Shown here: positions 27,494 through 36,244 of the stretch, piece by piece
Layout of the letters: every line of letters begins with the position of its first letter
Numbering within the stretch: the first letter of the stretch is position 1
Origin: Curtobacterium sp. VKM Ac-1393
Lineage (GTDB): Bacteria > Actinomycetota > Actinomycetes > Actinomycetales > Microbacteriaceae
Assembly (NCBI RefSeq): GCF_015350995.1
Contig: NZ_JADKRW010000002.1
Coordinates: 310,001 to 374,000 of the forward strand
Direction of reading: 5' to 3'
DNA: 64,000 bases
Made by a program: the position numbers and the translations under genes
Notes under the pieces: model-generated
What the model was told of the DNA's origin: nothing
Database searches by the model: none
The model's input: the letters and a program-made list of their open reading frames with translations, nothing else

Positions 27494-28337
27494 TCCCGTC
27501 CGCTGCCTGGGTGGTGGTGACCGACCGGGAGTCCGGGTGCGCCGCCGGGGGCACCACGCACACCGGAGCGGCCGTCTCACGGACCACGTCGTGGAGCAGC
27601 GAGCCGGACAGCGCGCGCACGTGGCCACGCCCGAGCACGACCAGCGACGCCCGGCGGGTGTGCGACGCGATCGCGTGGCCGGGATGCCCCTCGACCAGCA
27701 GCGGGCGGAGGCGCAGCGACGGGTGGCGGGCGGAGAGGACGGCTGTCACGCGCTCCAGCAGTTCGGCGTTGCGACTGCGCCAGCGCAACGGGTCCTCGGC
27801 GAAGTCCGTCAACCCGGTCCGGGTGAGCACCGGCATCTCCCACGCGCGCAGCAGGGTCAGTCGTCGGTTACGCCGGACGGCCTCGTCGACCGCGATGGCG
27901 ACGGCGCGCTCGTCGATCGGCTCCTCGATCGCCAGCACGACGTCACCGTCGATCGGGTGCGGTCCCTCCGGCACGACCACGGTCGGCACGGCAGCGCGTT
28001 CGGCGACCCGCGCCGGGTCACCACCGGCGGTCGAACCGCGCCGGCTGCGGAAGCTCCCGATGACGAGCAGGTCACCGCCGTCGGACTCCTCGACGAGTGC
28101 GGCGGCGAAGGGCCCGGCGTGCCGGTGCACCTCGACCGCGACCCCCGGCAGCGCGGTCCGGGCCACCTCGGCGAGCTGGTCGACGACCGGGATCCGGCCC
28201 TCCAGCGCGTGGTCGGCGCCGATGATCCGCAGTCGTTCGAGGCCCGTACCGGCCCGGGCGACGATCCACCCGAGGGCCTCGTCGTGGGGCATCGCCGCAT
28301 CGGCGGCCAGCGTGACCGTCGTCCACCGTTCGTCCAT
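27441..28337 (-). CDS. Universal stress protein, tandem Usp domains
   Basis: This 298-residue protein has two Usp domains (about residues 1-140 and 148-262). The second has GHPGHAIASHTRRASLVVLG, related to the ATP-binding G-x2-G-x9-G(S/T) pattern; the first is degenerate. A 35-residue basic Ser/Arg tail follows. GGAGGAGG about nine bases before the ATG fixes the start. It probably acts in dormancy or stress survival. It overlaps the convergent SGNH gene by 53 bases. Confidence 0.87.
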   Translation of the reverse strand: MDERWTTVTLAADAAMPHDEALGWIVARAGTGLERLRIIGADHALEGRIPVVDQLAEVARTALPGVAVEVHRHAGPFAAALVEESDGGDLLVIGSFRSRRGSTAGGDPARVAERAAVPTVVVPEGPHPIDGDVVLAIEEPIDERAVAIAVDEAVRRNRRLTLLRAWEMPVLTRTGLTDFAEDPLRWRSRNAELLERVTAVLSARHPSLRLRPLLVEGHPGHAIASHTRRASLVVLGRGHVRALSGSLLHDVVRETAAPVCVVPPAAHPDSRSVTTTQAADGISRRGRGSRRPSARSGT

Positions 28338-28498
28338 CCCGATCGGCCTCCTCCATCGCAGGCTCCGGGGGCGTCCACTGGCGCTCCGTGCGCCACACGG
28401 TACTCGGATCACGTGCGGTGGAACCGGCCGTGCGCCGTGGTGACGGGCGACGCGGACGCGGGGCGGGCCTCCCGTCCGACGCCGCGTAGTCTCGGAGC

Positions 28499-28963
28499 AT
28501 GGTGGTGAGCGCCGGACTGTTGCTGCACCGGGCCGGACCGGCCGAGCCGGAGGTCTTCGTCGCGCACATGGGCGGGCCGTTCTGGCGGAGCCGGCCACGC
28601 GCGTGGTCGATCCCGAAGGGGGTGGTCGAGGACGGCGAGGAGCCGCTCGCGACGGCGATGCGCGAGTTCGGCGAGGAGATCGGGGAGCCGGCTCCGGTGT
28701 CGGCGCACGACGTCACGGACCTCGGCGAGTTCCGGCAGGCGTCGGGCAAGCGCGTGCGCGTGTTCGCGGCCTCCGCACCGGACTTCGACGTCGTCGAGGT
28801 GCGGAGCAACACCGTCCGACTCGAGCTGCCACGCGGTTCCGGGAAGTTCGTCGACGTGCCGGAGATCGACGACGCCCGTTGGGTGCTGCTCACCGAGGCA
28901 CGGGAACTCCTCGTCGCCGGGCAGGTGGCTGCCCTCGACGCACTGCTGGACCGTCTCGTCTGA
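28499..28963 (+). CDS. Nudix hydrolase
   Basis: This 154-residue pyrophosphohydrolase has a Nudix box from the glycine of KGVVEDGEEPLA through REFGEEIGE, with the catalytic glutamates present. IPKGVVEDG and the opening VVSAGLLLHR resemble the MutT/diadenosine group. The substrate is unknown. TAGTCT lies about eight bases before the ATG, which fits a leaderless transcript. It is divergent from the stress protein. Confidence 0.88.
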   Translation: MVVSAGLLLHRAGPAEPEVFVAHMGGPFWRSRPRAWSIPKGVVEDGEEPLATAMREFGEEIGEPAPVSAHDVTDLGEFRQASGKRVRVFAASAPDFDVVEVRSNTVRLELPRGSGKFVDVPEIDDARWVLLTEARELLVAGQVAALDALLDRLV

Positions 28964-29058
28964 ATCACGATGTGGTGTCGGTGCGGACGGGGTGCGCGCC
29001 GCCTCGGTAGCCTGCACGGGCGTCGGGGCACGCCGACGTCTTCACCAGGGGAGTACAC

Positions 29059-31131
29059 ATGCGGCGCTGGCGCGCGGTCACGGCGGGGCTCACCACCCTC
29101 GCACTCGGAGCAGGACTGGCGATCGGCGGCGCGACGAGCGCCTCGGCGGAGCCGGCAGGCAACTGGGGCACGTTCACCCTGAGCGGGGCCTCGAAGGCCT
29201 ACACGGGCACGATGACGTTGGCCGGGTTCCCCGCGACCACGTTCACCTCGAACTCGCGGCAGTCGACCGTGATCAGCGGAGCGTCGACGTGGCAGTCCGC
29301 GGGGACGCCGTCGGGCCAGGTCTACGGCACGAGTCGCGGTCAGACCTACATGAACCAGCGGCCGCAGGCAGACCGTCCCAACGGCGATTCGGCATCGACC
29401 ACCACCTACACGTTCGACGGGGCGACGCCAGGTGCGCAGAGCTGGTCGTTCGTGCTCGGCGACATCGACGCCGACCAGGCCACGATCTCGGCGACGGTGG
29501 CCGGCGGCGGAGCCGCGACCGGGGAGCAGCTCGGGTTTGAGAGTTCCTACAACTCCTGTTCGGCTGCTCCGGCGGCCGGCGGCTGGTCCTGCACGCCTGA
29601 CCCCGACGGCACGACGGGCCAGGACAAGCCGACGTGGGACGCGGCCACGCGCACCCTGACCGGCAACGCCGCCGCGTCGGACACCGCTGGCGCGTCGGCC
29701 TGGTTCACCCCGACCGTCTCGTTGACCAGTCTGACCATCACGTACCAGCAGCGCAGCGGGTTCCCCGTCTACCAGACCTGGTTCGCCAACCGGACCGCCG
29801 CGATCAGCGGTACCGCGACCCTCGACGGGGCGGCGATCCCGGGTGCGACCGTCACCGTGACCGCGCCGCGCGGCACCGTGTACACGACGACCACCGACGC
29901 CGACGGCAAGTACGTCTTCCCACAGCTGCCGGTGATCGCGAACTACCGCGTCGAGATCACCCCGCCGGCGGGTGCTGACGGCCCGGAGCAGCCGCAGCGT
30001 GTGTCGCTCGCTGTGGCGGCCACGCCGGGCGGCGCCGACGGGACGGCTGACTTCGCGTTCACGTCGCCGGACGACAGGACGTCCGTCATCGGGAGTGTCA
30101 CCGACGAGGACGACCACCCCGCGGCGAACGTGCCCGTCGTCATCGACGTCCCCGGGGGCGACCCGATCGAGACCACGACGAACAGCGACGGCGTCTACAC
30201 GGTGTCCGACCTGCCCGCTGACACCGCCGTCGAGGTCTCGGTCGCCGACGAGCCGCCCGTCACCGTGACGACCGGCGACGTCGGCGCTGCCCCCGTCGAA
30301 CCGGATCCGATCGTCGCCCCGCCGGCTGTCATCGCCACCGTGACCGGTGTCGTGTCCCTCGACGGGACACCCGTCCCGGCCGGCGTGGTCGTCGAGCTCC
30401 TCGACGAGTCCGGCGCCGTGGTCGGCTCGGACACCACCGACGCCGACGGCCGCTACACCTTCGCCACGGTTGCGGGCACCTACACGGTCCGCACGGTGGT
30501 CCCCGCCGCGGGAGCGACCGGTGACACCGCGAACACCGGGATCACCGCGGTCGCGGGCAGCAGCGTCACGTCCGACCTGCCGTTCGAGACCCCCGCCGCT
30601 CCCGTCGTCGTCACGACCGACCAGCCCGGCACCGTGGTCGACACGAACGGCGACCCGGTCGCCGGCGTGGACGTCGTCGCGACGCCGACCGACCCGGAGG
30701 CCGGTCCGCCGGTGACCGTGGCGACCGACGACGACGGTGCCTTCGACCTCGTCGACCTGCAGCCGACGACCGAGTACACGATCACCGTCGACGTCGACGG
30801 GGCCACTCCGGTCACCGTCGTCACGCCCGAGGACGGTGCTGCGACGCCGCTCGCCTTCGTGGTCGAGGCCGAAGTGACCCCGGCCCCGTCGCCGTCGCCC
30901 AGTGCGCCGAGCACCTCGCCGACCGCGGTGCCGACCGTGCCGGCCGCGGGGGGATCGGGCAACGGTCCGGCCGCGGGTACGGGTCACGTGGGCAACGGCG
31001 GGCCGCTGGCCTACACCGGTGCGGACCTGAAGCCGGGGCTCATCGCGGCCGGGGTGCTCGTGCTCCTCGGTGCGGCGCTGCTGACCTACCGCGCGGTGCG
31101 CAACCGTCGCCGGAGCCACCTGCAGGACTGA
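29059..31131 (+). CDS. LAYTG-anchored surface protein with four beta-sandwich repeats
   Basis: This 690-residue exported protein has a signal peptide (cleavage probably after TSASA, about residue 34) and a unique region to about 245. Four CarboxypepD-reg/Cna-B-like repeats follow (about 247-325, 335-410, 425-500 and 525-600), each with a pattern like TTDADGKYVF. A Pro/Ser/Thr linker leads to the sorting signal LAYTG, a hydrophobic helix and a basic tail RNRRRSHLQD. LAxTG is the class E sortase type in actinobacteria. It probably works in adhesion or wall architecture. GGGGAG precedes the ATG. A strong terminator follows. Confidence 0.88.
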   Translation: MRRWRAVTAGLTTLALGAGLAIGGATSASAEPAGNWGTFTLSGASKAYTGTMTLAGFPATTFTSNSRQSTVISGASTWQSAGTPSGQVYGTSRGQTYMNQRPQADRPNGDSASTTTYTFDGATPGAQSWSFVLGDIDADQATISATVAGGGAATGEQLGFESSYNSCSAAPAAGGWSCTPDPDGTTGQDKPTWDAATRTLTGNAAASDTAGASAWFTPTVSLTSLTITYQQRSGFPVYQTWFANRTAAISGTATLDGAAIPGATVTVTAPRGTVYTTTTDADGKYVFPQLPVIANYRVEITPPAGADGPEQPQRVSLAVAATPGGADGTADFAFTSPDDRTSVIGSVTDEDDHPAANVPVVIDVPGGDPIETTTNSDGVYTVSDLPADTAVEVSVADEPPVTVTTGDVGAAPVEPDPIVAPPAVIATVTGVVSLDGTPVPAGVVVELLDESGAVVGSDTTDADGRYTFATVAGTYTVRTVVPAAGATGDTANTGITAVAGSSVTSDLPFETPAAPVVVTTDQPGTVVDTNGDPVAGVDVVATPTDPEAGPPVTVATDDDGAFDLVDLQPTTEYTITVDVDGATPVTVVTPEDGAATPLAFVVEAEVTPAPSPSPSAPSTSPTAVPTVPAAGGSGNGPAAGTGHVGNGGPLAYTGADLKPGLIAAGVLVLLGAALLTYRAVRNRRRSHLQD

Positions 31132-31137
31132 CCTCGC

Positions 31138-31184
31138 ACGACGAAGGGCGGGTCCGGCGCGATGCCGGGCCCGCCCTTCGTCGT
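31138..31184. terminator. 21-bp hairpin after surface protein gene
   Basis: The arms 31138-31158 and 31164-31184 pair with one G-U-type mismatch and a five-base loop. It starts seven bases after the stop. Confidence 0.85.
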
Positions 31185-31229
31185 CCGCGCTGCTCGGCGC
31201 GCCGCCGCCCCGTCGCGCCGCCGCACCCT

Positions 31230-31288
31230 CCCCGAGGTTCCGAAATAACGGCATCTCAGCGTCTCGAACGGCAGTTCGTGGAACCGCA
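31230..31288. repeat. 59-base inverted-end repeat, copy C (reverse orientation)
   Basis: It starts CCCCGAGGTTCCGAAAT and contains CGGCATCTC, matching the reverse complement of copy B. It ends CGTGGAACC plus a changed terminal base pair. The length is the same as in the other copies. A further half copy ends at 31320 with GGAACCTCG. Confidence 0.7.
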
Positions 31289-31429
31289 ACGTCACGCACA
31301 CGGCAGTTCGCGGAACCTCGACGCGACGCCTACGGCATGTCGACTCGACCTCCCGCCGCACTCCGCCGCCGCAGTCGCCACGCCCGGGCCTCGCCGCCGG
31401 GGTCCCACGACATGCCGCCACCCCACCGC

Positions 31430-31488
31430 CGAGGTTCCACGGGCCGCCGCAGGGATCCCCGAGATGCCGAGATTTCGGAACCTCGGGG
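31430..31488. repeat. 59-base inverted-end repeat, copy B
   Basis: It starts CGAGGTTCCACGG and ends GATTTCGGAACCTCGGGG, the same ends and length as copy A at 11010-11068. Confidence 0.75.
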
Positions 31489-31541
31489 CCGCACGGGGCC
31501 GGGTCCGACGACGGCGCGGCGCGGCGCCCCGCCCCGCGCGC

Positions 31542-32903
31542 CTACTGGGTGCGGTGCGTGCGGTGCGAACCCGTCACCGTCGCGACCGAACCCGTGAGGG
31601 TCTGGATCGCCCGACCGACGACCGGCACCGACGTGGTGACCACCGCGAGCGAGGACGTGATCGCCTCGATCGACGACGTCGACAGGTGCTCCTGCCCGAC
31701 CGTGTGCACCGGGAAGCCCCGACGCGCCAGGACGACGACGCCGAGTGACCCGAGCAGCACGGCACCTCCGGCGAACGGCAGGTACTGCAGCCCGACGAGC
31801 CCGAGCGCCTGTCCACCGACGGCCGCGCCACCCGCGATGCCGATGTTCGACGCACCGTTGATGAGCGCTCCGGCGATGTCGGGGGAGACGCCGCCGGAGC
31901 GGATCGCAGCAGCCATGAAGAGCGTGCCCGTGGTGCCGTTCGCGGCCATCCAGACACCGGCGACGACCATCGTGCCGACCAGGGAACCGTGCACGAACGG
32001 CATCACGGCGAAGGCGACGGCCATCACGGCGACGGCGGCGATGAGCGTCTGCCGGGGTGCCCGGTCGACGAACATGCCCGCGAGCCAGAGGCCGATCACC
32101 CCGGTGCCACCGAGCACGAGCAGCGCACCGCTCACCATCGAGGCGTCGAGTCCGGCGTCGATCGCGTACGGCCCGACGTAGGTGTAGACGACGTAGTGTC
32201 CGGCGAACAGCAGCAGGTCGGCGATCACGACGGACAGCAGCCCGGTGCGCGCCCAGGCCTTCGGGGACCCGATGTGCGGCGACGACGCACCGCTGACGGC
32301 GGGCAGGAACAGCAGCGCGACCGCGGCGAGCACGGCGGCGGCGACACCGATCGAGAAGACCGCGGGACGCCAGCCGATGTGTTGCGCGACCCAGGTGGCG
32401 ATCGGCACGCCGAGCACGAACCCGAGCGAGCTGCCCGAGTAGACGAACGCGATCGCCCGGCCGGCCAGCCGCGGTGGCACGATCCGGGTGGCGTACGCCG
32501 AGGCGACGGAGAAGAACAGCGCGTGTGCGACGCCGCCGACGACCCGGCCGGCGCAGACGACGGCGAACGACGGCGCGAACGCGATCATCAGGTTCGAGAC
32601 GGTGTAGCCGACGAGTGTCGAGACGAGCACGGCCTTGCGGGGGAGCTTCGCCGTGAACGCGGTGAGCGGGAGTGCCAGCAGCGCGACGGCACCCGCGTAC
32701 ACGGTGACGACGATGCCCATGGTGGCCTCGGACACACCGAGGTCGGCGCTCATCGTGCCGAGCAGCCCGACGGGCATGAGCTCGGTGGTGATGGCGAAGA
32801 ACGTGGCCAGTCCGAGCACGGCGATGCCGACGATCGACTGGGTGGTGACGGTGATCGGCCGCGTGTTCGTCGACACGGCCGAGGTGGTGGTGTTGGTGGA
32901 CAC
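31542..32903 (-). CDS. MFS transporter, DHA1/sugar-efflux type
   Basis: This 453-residue exporter of the AraJ/SotB/NepI class has 12 predicted membrane segments. The signature ITTELMPVGLLGTMSADLGV is near the N-terminus, with the motif-A-like LTAFTAKLPRKAVL between segments 2 and 3. It probably expels sugars, nucleosides or drugs. A hydrophilic tail of about 60 residues follows the last helix. GGAGGAGG eight bases before the GTG at 32903 fixes the start. Three regularly spaced palindromes lie just upstream, suggesting strong repression. Confidence 0.9.
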   Translation of the reverse strand: MSTNTTTSAVSTNTRPITVTTQSIVGIAVLGLATFFAITTELMPVGLLGTMSADLGVSEATMGIVVTVYAGAVALLALPLTAFTAKLPRKAVLVSTLVGYTVSNLMIAFAPSFAVVCAGRVVGGVAHALFFSVASAYATRIVPPRLAGRAIAFVYSGSSLGFVLGVPIATWVAQHIGWRPAVFSIGVAAAVLAAVALLFLPAVSGASSPHIGSPKAWARTGLLSVVIADLLLFAGHYVVYTYVGPYAIDAGLDASMVSGALLVLGGTGVIGLWLAGMFVDRAPRQTLIAAVAVMAVAFAVMPFVHGSLVGTMVVAGVWMAANGTTGTLFMAAAIRSGGVSPDIAGALINGASNIGIAGGAAVGGQALGLVGLQYLPFAGGAVLLGSLGVVVLARRGFPVHTVGQEHLSTSSIEAITSSLAVVTTSVPVVGRAIQTLTGSVATVTGSHRTHRTQ

Positions 32904-32944
32904 GCTGCTGACCTCCTCCGGAGCACGGGCGAGCACGCGACGGT

Positions 32945-33003
32945 GTCGTTCGGGGGAACGACGTGCCGTTCGGAGGAACGACGGTGCCGTTCGGGGGAAC
33001 GAC
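32945..33003. promoter_or_regulatory. Triple operator-like palindrome upstream of MFS gene
   Basis: Three copies of a 7-4-7 palindrome, GTCGTTC-GGGG-GAACGAC or one base off, occupy 32945-32962, 32965-32982 and 32986-33003. They are 20 and 21 bases apart, two helical turns, so a regulator could load all three on one DNA face. Confidence 0.7.
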
Positions 33004-33155
33004 GACGACCGGGGGGTCTGCGGGGCGCGCTCGCTGTGGATGTGGGTGATGTGGGTACGACTCCACGGCGAGTGCGCTCATCCAGTGTTGCACGATGGAC
33101 AGCAGCCCGCGAGGGGACGGCCGAGATTCTCGGAGCGCTCCAATGATCGAAAGGC
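33004..33155. other. Intergenic, presumed MFS promoter region
   Basis: The region contains no gene. The MFS promoter on the minus strand should lie here or within the palindromes; I cannot assign -35 and -10 boxes with confidence. Confidence 0.4.
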
Positions 33156-34184
33156 TCAGTTCTCGTTCGTCACCCGCCCCTGCACCCCGCCGCCCCGCAG
33201 CGCGATCGTCAGCGTCCCGCTCATCGACTGCGCCGACATCGACACCGAGCCGTGCAGTGCTGCCTCGCGCGGGAAGCACGCCGTCGACGACTCGATCCGG
33301 TTCGCCGTCGCCACCAGGCAGATCGTCGACCGGTCCGTGCCGACCCCGGCCCACACCGCCCACGGCGTGTCGAACGAGCCGCCGTCGAGCGCTCGGTTCG
33401 TGAACACCAGCCGCGTCGAGTGCAGGCTCACCGGCGCCTCGACCGGCCCCGGCAGCTGGTCGGCGTACGTCTGCGGCACGTCGAGCAGCTGCTCGAGGGT
33501 CACGGTCCCCGCCGTCGGCGTGACACTCGGTGCCGCGGCGACCTCCGAGCGCGTGGTCCCCACGACGGTGCCGGCCGCGAAGGCCACCCCCACCGCCGCT
33601 GCCGCGCCGAGCGCGATCCACACCCGGGGCCGTTCCGTCCAGAGCAGCGTGCGCCACCGGGACCGTCGCGTCGGCAGGGCCGGGAGGCGCGGCTCACCCC
33701 CGACGTCGTCACCCGCGTCGTCGGCACGGTCGGGTCCTCGGGCTTCGGTCACCGCCCACGATCCGGCCTCCGTTCGCGGGGACGGGTCCGGTTCCGCGTC
33801 AGCCGCCACGCGCCCTGGGGCCGACGGCCCCGGGGTCCGGCCGGGCTCCAGCGACGACGATTCCGACGAGCCGAGCTGTGGACCCGACCGCTCCGGCGAC
33901 GAGCCGACCTGTGGAGCTGTCCGTTCCGGCGACGAGCCGACCTGTGGAGCCGACCGCTCGGGGGACGCGACCTGCCCGCTGGCTGGGGGCGTGCCTCCCG
34001 GCCGCTCGTCCGACCCCGAGGCGGACGCGACACCCACGCTCGCTCGCCGGCCGCCCGATCGCCGCCCGCTGGCCAGGTCCTGCAGTGCGATCCGGGCGCG
34101 CGCCGCGTCGGCGGGGCTCGATGCCGCTCCCCAGGCGACGGCCTCGAGCCGTGCCCGTTCCGCTGCCACGTCGTCGTGGGCCAT
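33156..34184 (-). CDS. Hypothetical single-pass membrane protein with 11-residue repeats
   Basis: I do not recognise this 342-residue protein. It has an N-terminal helical segment (MAHDDVAAERARLEAVAW) and a disordered region with three repeats like SPERSAPQVGS (about residues 74-106). A single membrane helix (RVWIALGAAAAVGVAFAAG, about residues 188-212) follows, and then an outer domain of about 130 residues with two cysteines. The layout recalls anti-sigma-factor or wall-linked proteins but no motif supports that. GGGAG five bases before the ATG at 34184 fixes the start. Confidence 0.75.
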   Translation of the reverse strand: MAHDDVAAERARLEAVAWGAASSPADAARARIALQDLASGRRSGGRRASVGVASASGSDERPGGTPPASGQVASPERSAPQVGSSPERTAPQVGSSPERSGPQLGSSESSSLEPGRTPGPSAPGRVAADAEPDPSPRTEAGSWAVTEARGPDRADDAGDDVGGEPRLPALPTRRSRWRTLLWTERPRVWIALGAAAAVGVAFAAGTVVGTTRSEVAAAPSVTPTAGTVTLEQLLDVPQTYADQLPGPVEAPVSLHSTRLVFTNRALDGGSFDTPWAVWAGVGTDRSTICLVATANRIESSTACFPREAALHGSVSMSAQSMSGTLTIALRGGGVQGRVTNEN

Positions 34185-34278
34185 GCGCACTCCCGATCTG
34201 CCGGTCGCGTGGACTCCTTCATCGTGGCACTGACGGGGCGGCGGCGCGCACCCAGAACGAGGGGAGTAGGTGTGACGC

Positions 34279-34494
34279 ATGAGCACCGAACCCGAACCGC
34301 GGCACGACGCCGACTCGGAGACCCTCGAGCCGCTGAGCCACGACACCCAGTCCGGCGAGGCCGACTACGTCGCGACGAGCCCCGGCGGGACCGGGACCGA
34401 GCGCCACGTGCCGACCGCCGACGAGGAGCAGGGTCGCGGCACCGAGTACGACCCGGTCGACCAGGGGCCGCAGCAGGAGGGCCAGGGCGGCTGA
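34279..34494 (+). CDS. Small acidic hypothetical protein
   Basis: This 71-residue, highly charged protein is rich in Glu, Asp, Gly and Gln and lacks hydrophobic segments, so it is likely disordered. GGGGAG lies about 13 bases before the ATG. It could be a stress-related protein, but nothing shows a function. It is divergent from the membrane protein. Confidence 0.6.
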   Translation: MSTEPEPRHDADSETLEPLSHDTQSGEADYVATSPGGTGTERHVPTADEEQGRGTEYDPVDQGPQQEGQGG

Positions 34495-34521
34495 CGCCGG
34501 GCCCGACGTCGCGCGCTCCCG

Positions 34522-35265
34522 CTACCGGATCACCCGGCGCAGCACGGCCCGCTCGCCAGCCGTCCACGCGGCGCTCGTCACGACGTACAGCGCGGCGGCG
34601 AGCGGCGCGATCGCGGCGAACACGACCGTGACGAACGGGGCGAACCGGCCGATCGCGGCGGTCGCTGCCGCACCGGGTACCTGTGCGCCCGGCTCCGGTG
34701 TCGGCACCGGGTTCCAGCGCAGGTTCGCGCGACGGCTGAGCTCCACGATGACCGCGAGCACGGCCAGCAGCACCACGACCACCCAGGCGTGCACCCAGAG
34801 CGGCGACGTGAGCGTGACGATCAGCGAGTGTCCGAGCGGGACGCCGACCAGGGTGGCCTCGAGCAGGGCGTTGATCGTGCCGCCGATCGACGCGTGCGTG
34901 AACAGGGCGTAGACGAGCGACAGCACGGGAGCCTGCGCGAGGACGGGCAGGCAGCCGGCCAGGGGTGAGACCTTCTCGTTCGTGTAGAGCTGCTGGACGG
35001 CGCGCTGCAGCTGCTCGGCGTTCTTCCCGTGGCGCTTCCGCAGCGCGGCGAGCTGCGGGGCGAGCCGACGCCGGTCGCGCTCCGCTCGTACCTGCAGGAC
35101 GGACAGCGGCACGAGCACGGCCCGGACGGCGAGGGTGAGGAGCACGACGGCGATCGCCGCGGCGAACGAGCCGGTGGTGGGGGAGAGCGCCGCGGTGAGG
35201 GCGGCGACGAGGTCCGCGCCGCCGTGCAGCAGCGGGCCGACGAGGGGCAGGGTGGACAGGTCCAT
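34522..35265 (-). CDS. YidC/Oxa1 family membrane insertase paralogue
   Basis: This 247-residue insertase-like protein has the YidC core with about five membrane segments. VRAVLVPLSVLQVRAERD and QLYTNEKVSPLAGCLPVLAQ are typical family blocks. It is shorter than the housekeeping actinobacterial YidC and lies far from rnpA-rpmH genes, so it is probably a second, specialised insertase. The small membrane protein upstream may be co-transcribed. Confidence 0.88.
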   Translation of the reverse strand: MDLSTLPLVGPLLHGGADLVAALTAALSPTTGSFAAAIAVVLLTLAVRAVLVPLSVLQVRAERDRRRLAPQLAALRKRHGKNAEQLQRAVQQLYTNEKVSPLAGCLPVLAQAPVLSLVYALFTHASIGGTINALLEATLVGVPLGHSLIVTLTSPLWVHAWVVVVLLAVLAVIVELSRRANLRWNPVPTPEPGAQVPGAAATAAIGRFAPFVTVVFAAIAPLAAALYVVTSAAWTAGERAVLRRVIR

Positions 35266-35328
35266 GACGGTTCCGATCGGTGGTGGTTCGCAGGAGGGGT
35301 CGCGTGCGGCCCGGCCACCGGTCGGTGG

Positions 35329-35634
35329 TCAGGCCGGGGCGACGACTCCCGGAGCACGCGATCGGACGTGCCCGTCGGCATCGGGGTGGCTCCACGCGAT
35401 GCGGGTGACCAAGTCCGGTACCGCAACGTGTTCGACACCCGTCGACCGCAGCCCGAGCACCGTCGCCAGCACCGTGGCGAGGACCTGCGCGACGACGACC
35501 GCCACGGCGACGGCCGTCAGACCGAGCGCGGCCACCGCCAGCAGTGGCAGGACACCGGCCGCGGGGTCACCGACCGCGGGCACGCCGAGCACCAGCGCGG
35601 CGGCGGTGCGGAGGAGCAGCAGGGCGACGGTCAT
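35329..35634 (-). CDS. Small membrane protein next to YidC paralogue
   Basis: This 101-residue protein has two hydrophobic helices (about residues 3-22 and 28-60) and a polar tail. It is plausibly of the DUF6412 type that I associate with YidC neighbours, but I cannot verify that. TACGCT about 14 bases before the ATG suggests a leaderless or very short leader. It may be a client or partner of the insertase. Confidence 0.65.
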   Translation of the reverse strand: MTVALLLLRTAAALVLGVPAVGDPAAGVLPLLAVAALGLTAVAVAVVVAQVLATVLATVLGLRSTGVEHVAVPDLVTRIAWSHPDADGHVRSRAPGVVAPA

Positions 35635-35700
35635 GGTCGGTTCAGCGTAACGCCCGCGTGCCGCCACGGACAGGACGGGAGCGCGGGAGAGGATCGGCGC

Positions 35701-36186
35701 ATGACCGCAGGTTCGCCGAGCACCCCAGCGACCGTCGCGCTCGACCGAGCCGGGGTGTCGTACACGCCGCACGTGTACGACCACCACGAGAGCGCCACGA
35801 ACTTCGGCGAGGAGGCCGCCGCCGCCCTCGGGCTCCGCGAGGAGCAGGTCTTCAAGACCCTGATCGTCTCGGTCGACGGTGCCCTGGCCGTGGCGATCGT
35901 GCCGGTGGCGAACCGGCTCGACCTCAAGGCGATCGCGGCGGCCGTCGGCGGCAAGAAGGCGACGCTGGCCGATCCGGCCCTCGCCGAGAAGCGCACCGGG
36001 TACGTCGTCGGCGGGATCAGTCCGGTCGGGCAGAAGTCCCGGATCCGGACCGTGCTCGACGAGTCGGCCCTGGCGTACGACAGCATCTTCGTGTCCGGCG
36101 GGCGCCGCGGGTTCGACATCGAGGTGGCCCCGGCCGACCTCGCGCGAGTGACCGAGGCGATCTCGGCGGCCATCGCGCGGACCTGA
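35701..36186 (+). CDS. ybaK: YbaK/EbsC family aminoacyl-tRNA deacylase
   Basis: This 161-residue editing protein hydrolyses misacylated tRNA such as Cys-tRNA(Pro). Family blocks are VFKTLIVSVDGALAVAIVPV with the catalytic lysine, GGKKATLADP, GYVVGGISPVGQK and VSGGRRGFDIEVAP. The length is normal. Its start is 67 bases from the divergent membrane protein. Confidence 0.92.
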   Translation: MTAGSPSTPATVALDRAGVSYTPHVYDHHESATNFGEEAAAALGLREEQVFKTLIVSVDGALAVAIVPVANRLDLKAIAAAVGGKKATLADPALAEKRTGYVVGGISPVGQKSRIRTVLDESALAYDSIFVSGGRRGFDIEVAPADLARVTEAISAAIART

Positions 36187-36244
36187 GTCGAGTCGCCGCA
36201 AGTTTCTCTGATCACCGGGAATGACCCCGGTACTCCTGCGTTGC

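Larger units (their letters stand above)
31185..31541. other. Repeat-bearing intergenic region between convergent genes
   Basis: No convincing gene is seen. It contains two full 59-base inverted-end repeats and a partial one (31270-31320). Open frames here have no domain or ribosome site. Confidence 0.6.

Noticed and set aside
28072..31299. Antisense frame over the surface protein and Nudix genes
   Set aside because: Composition is Arg/Gly/Asp-rich shadow sequence of the true genes; no motif is seen.
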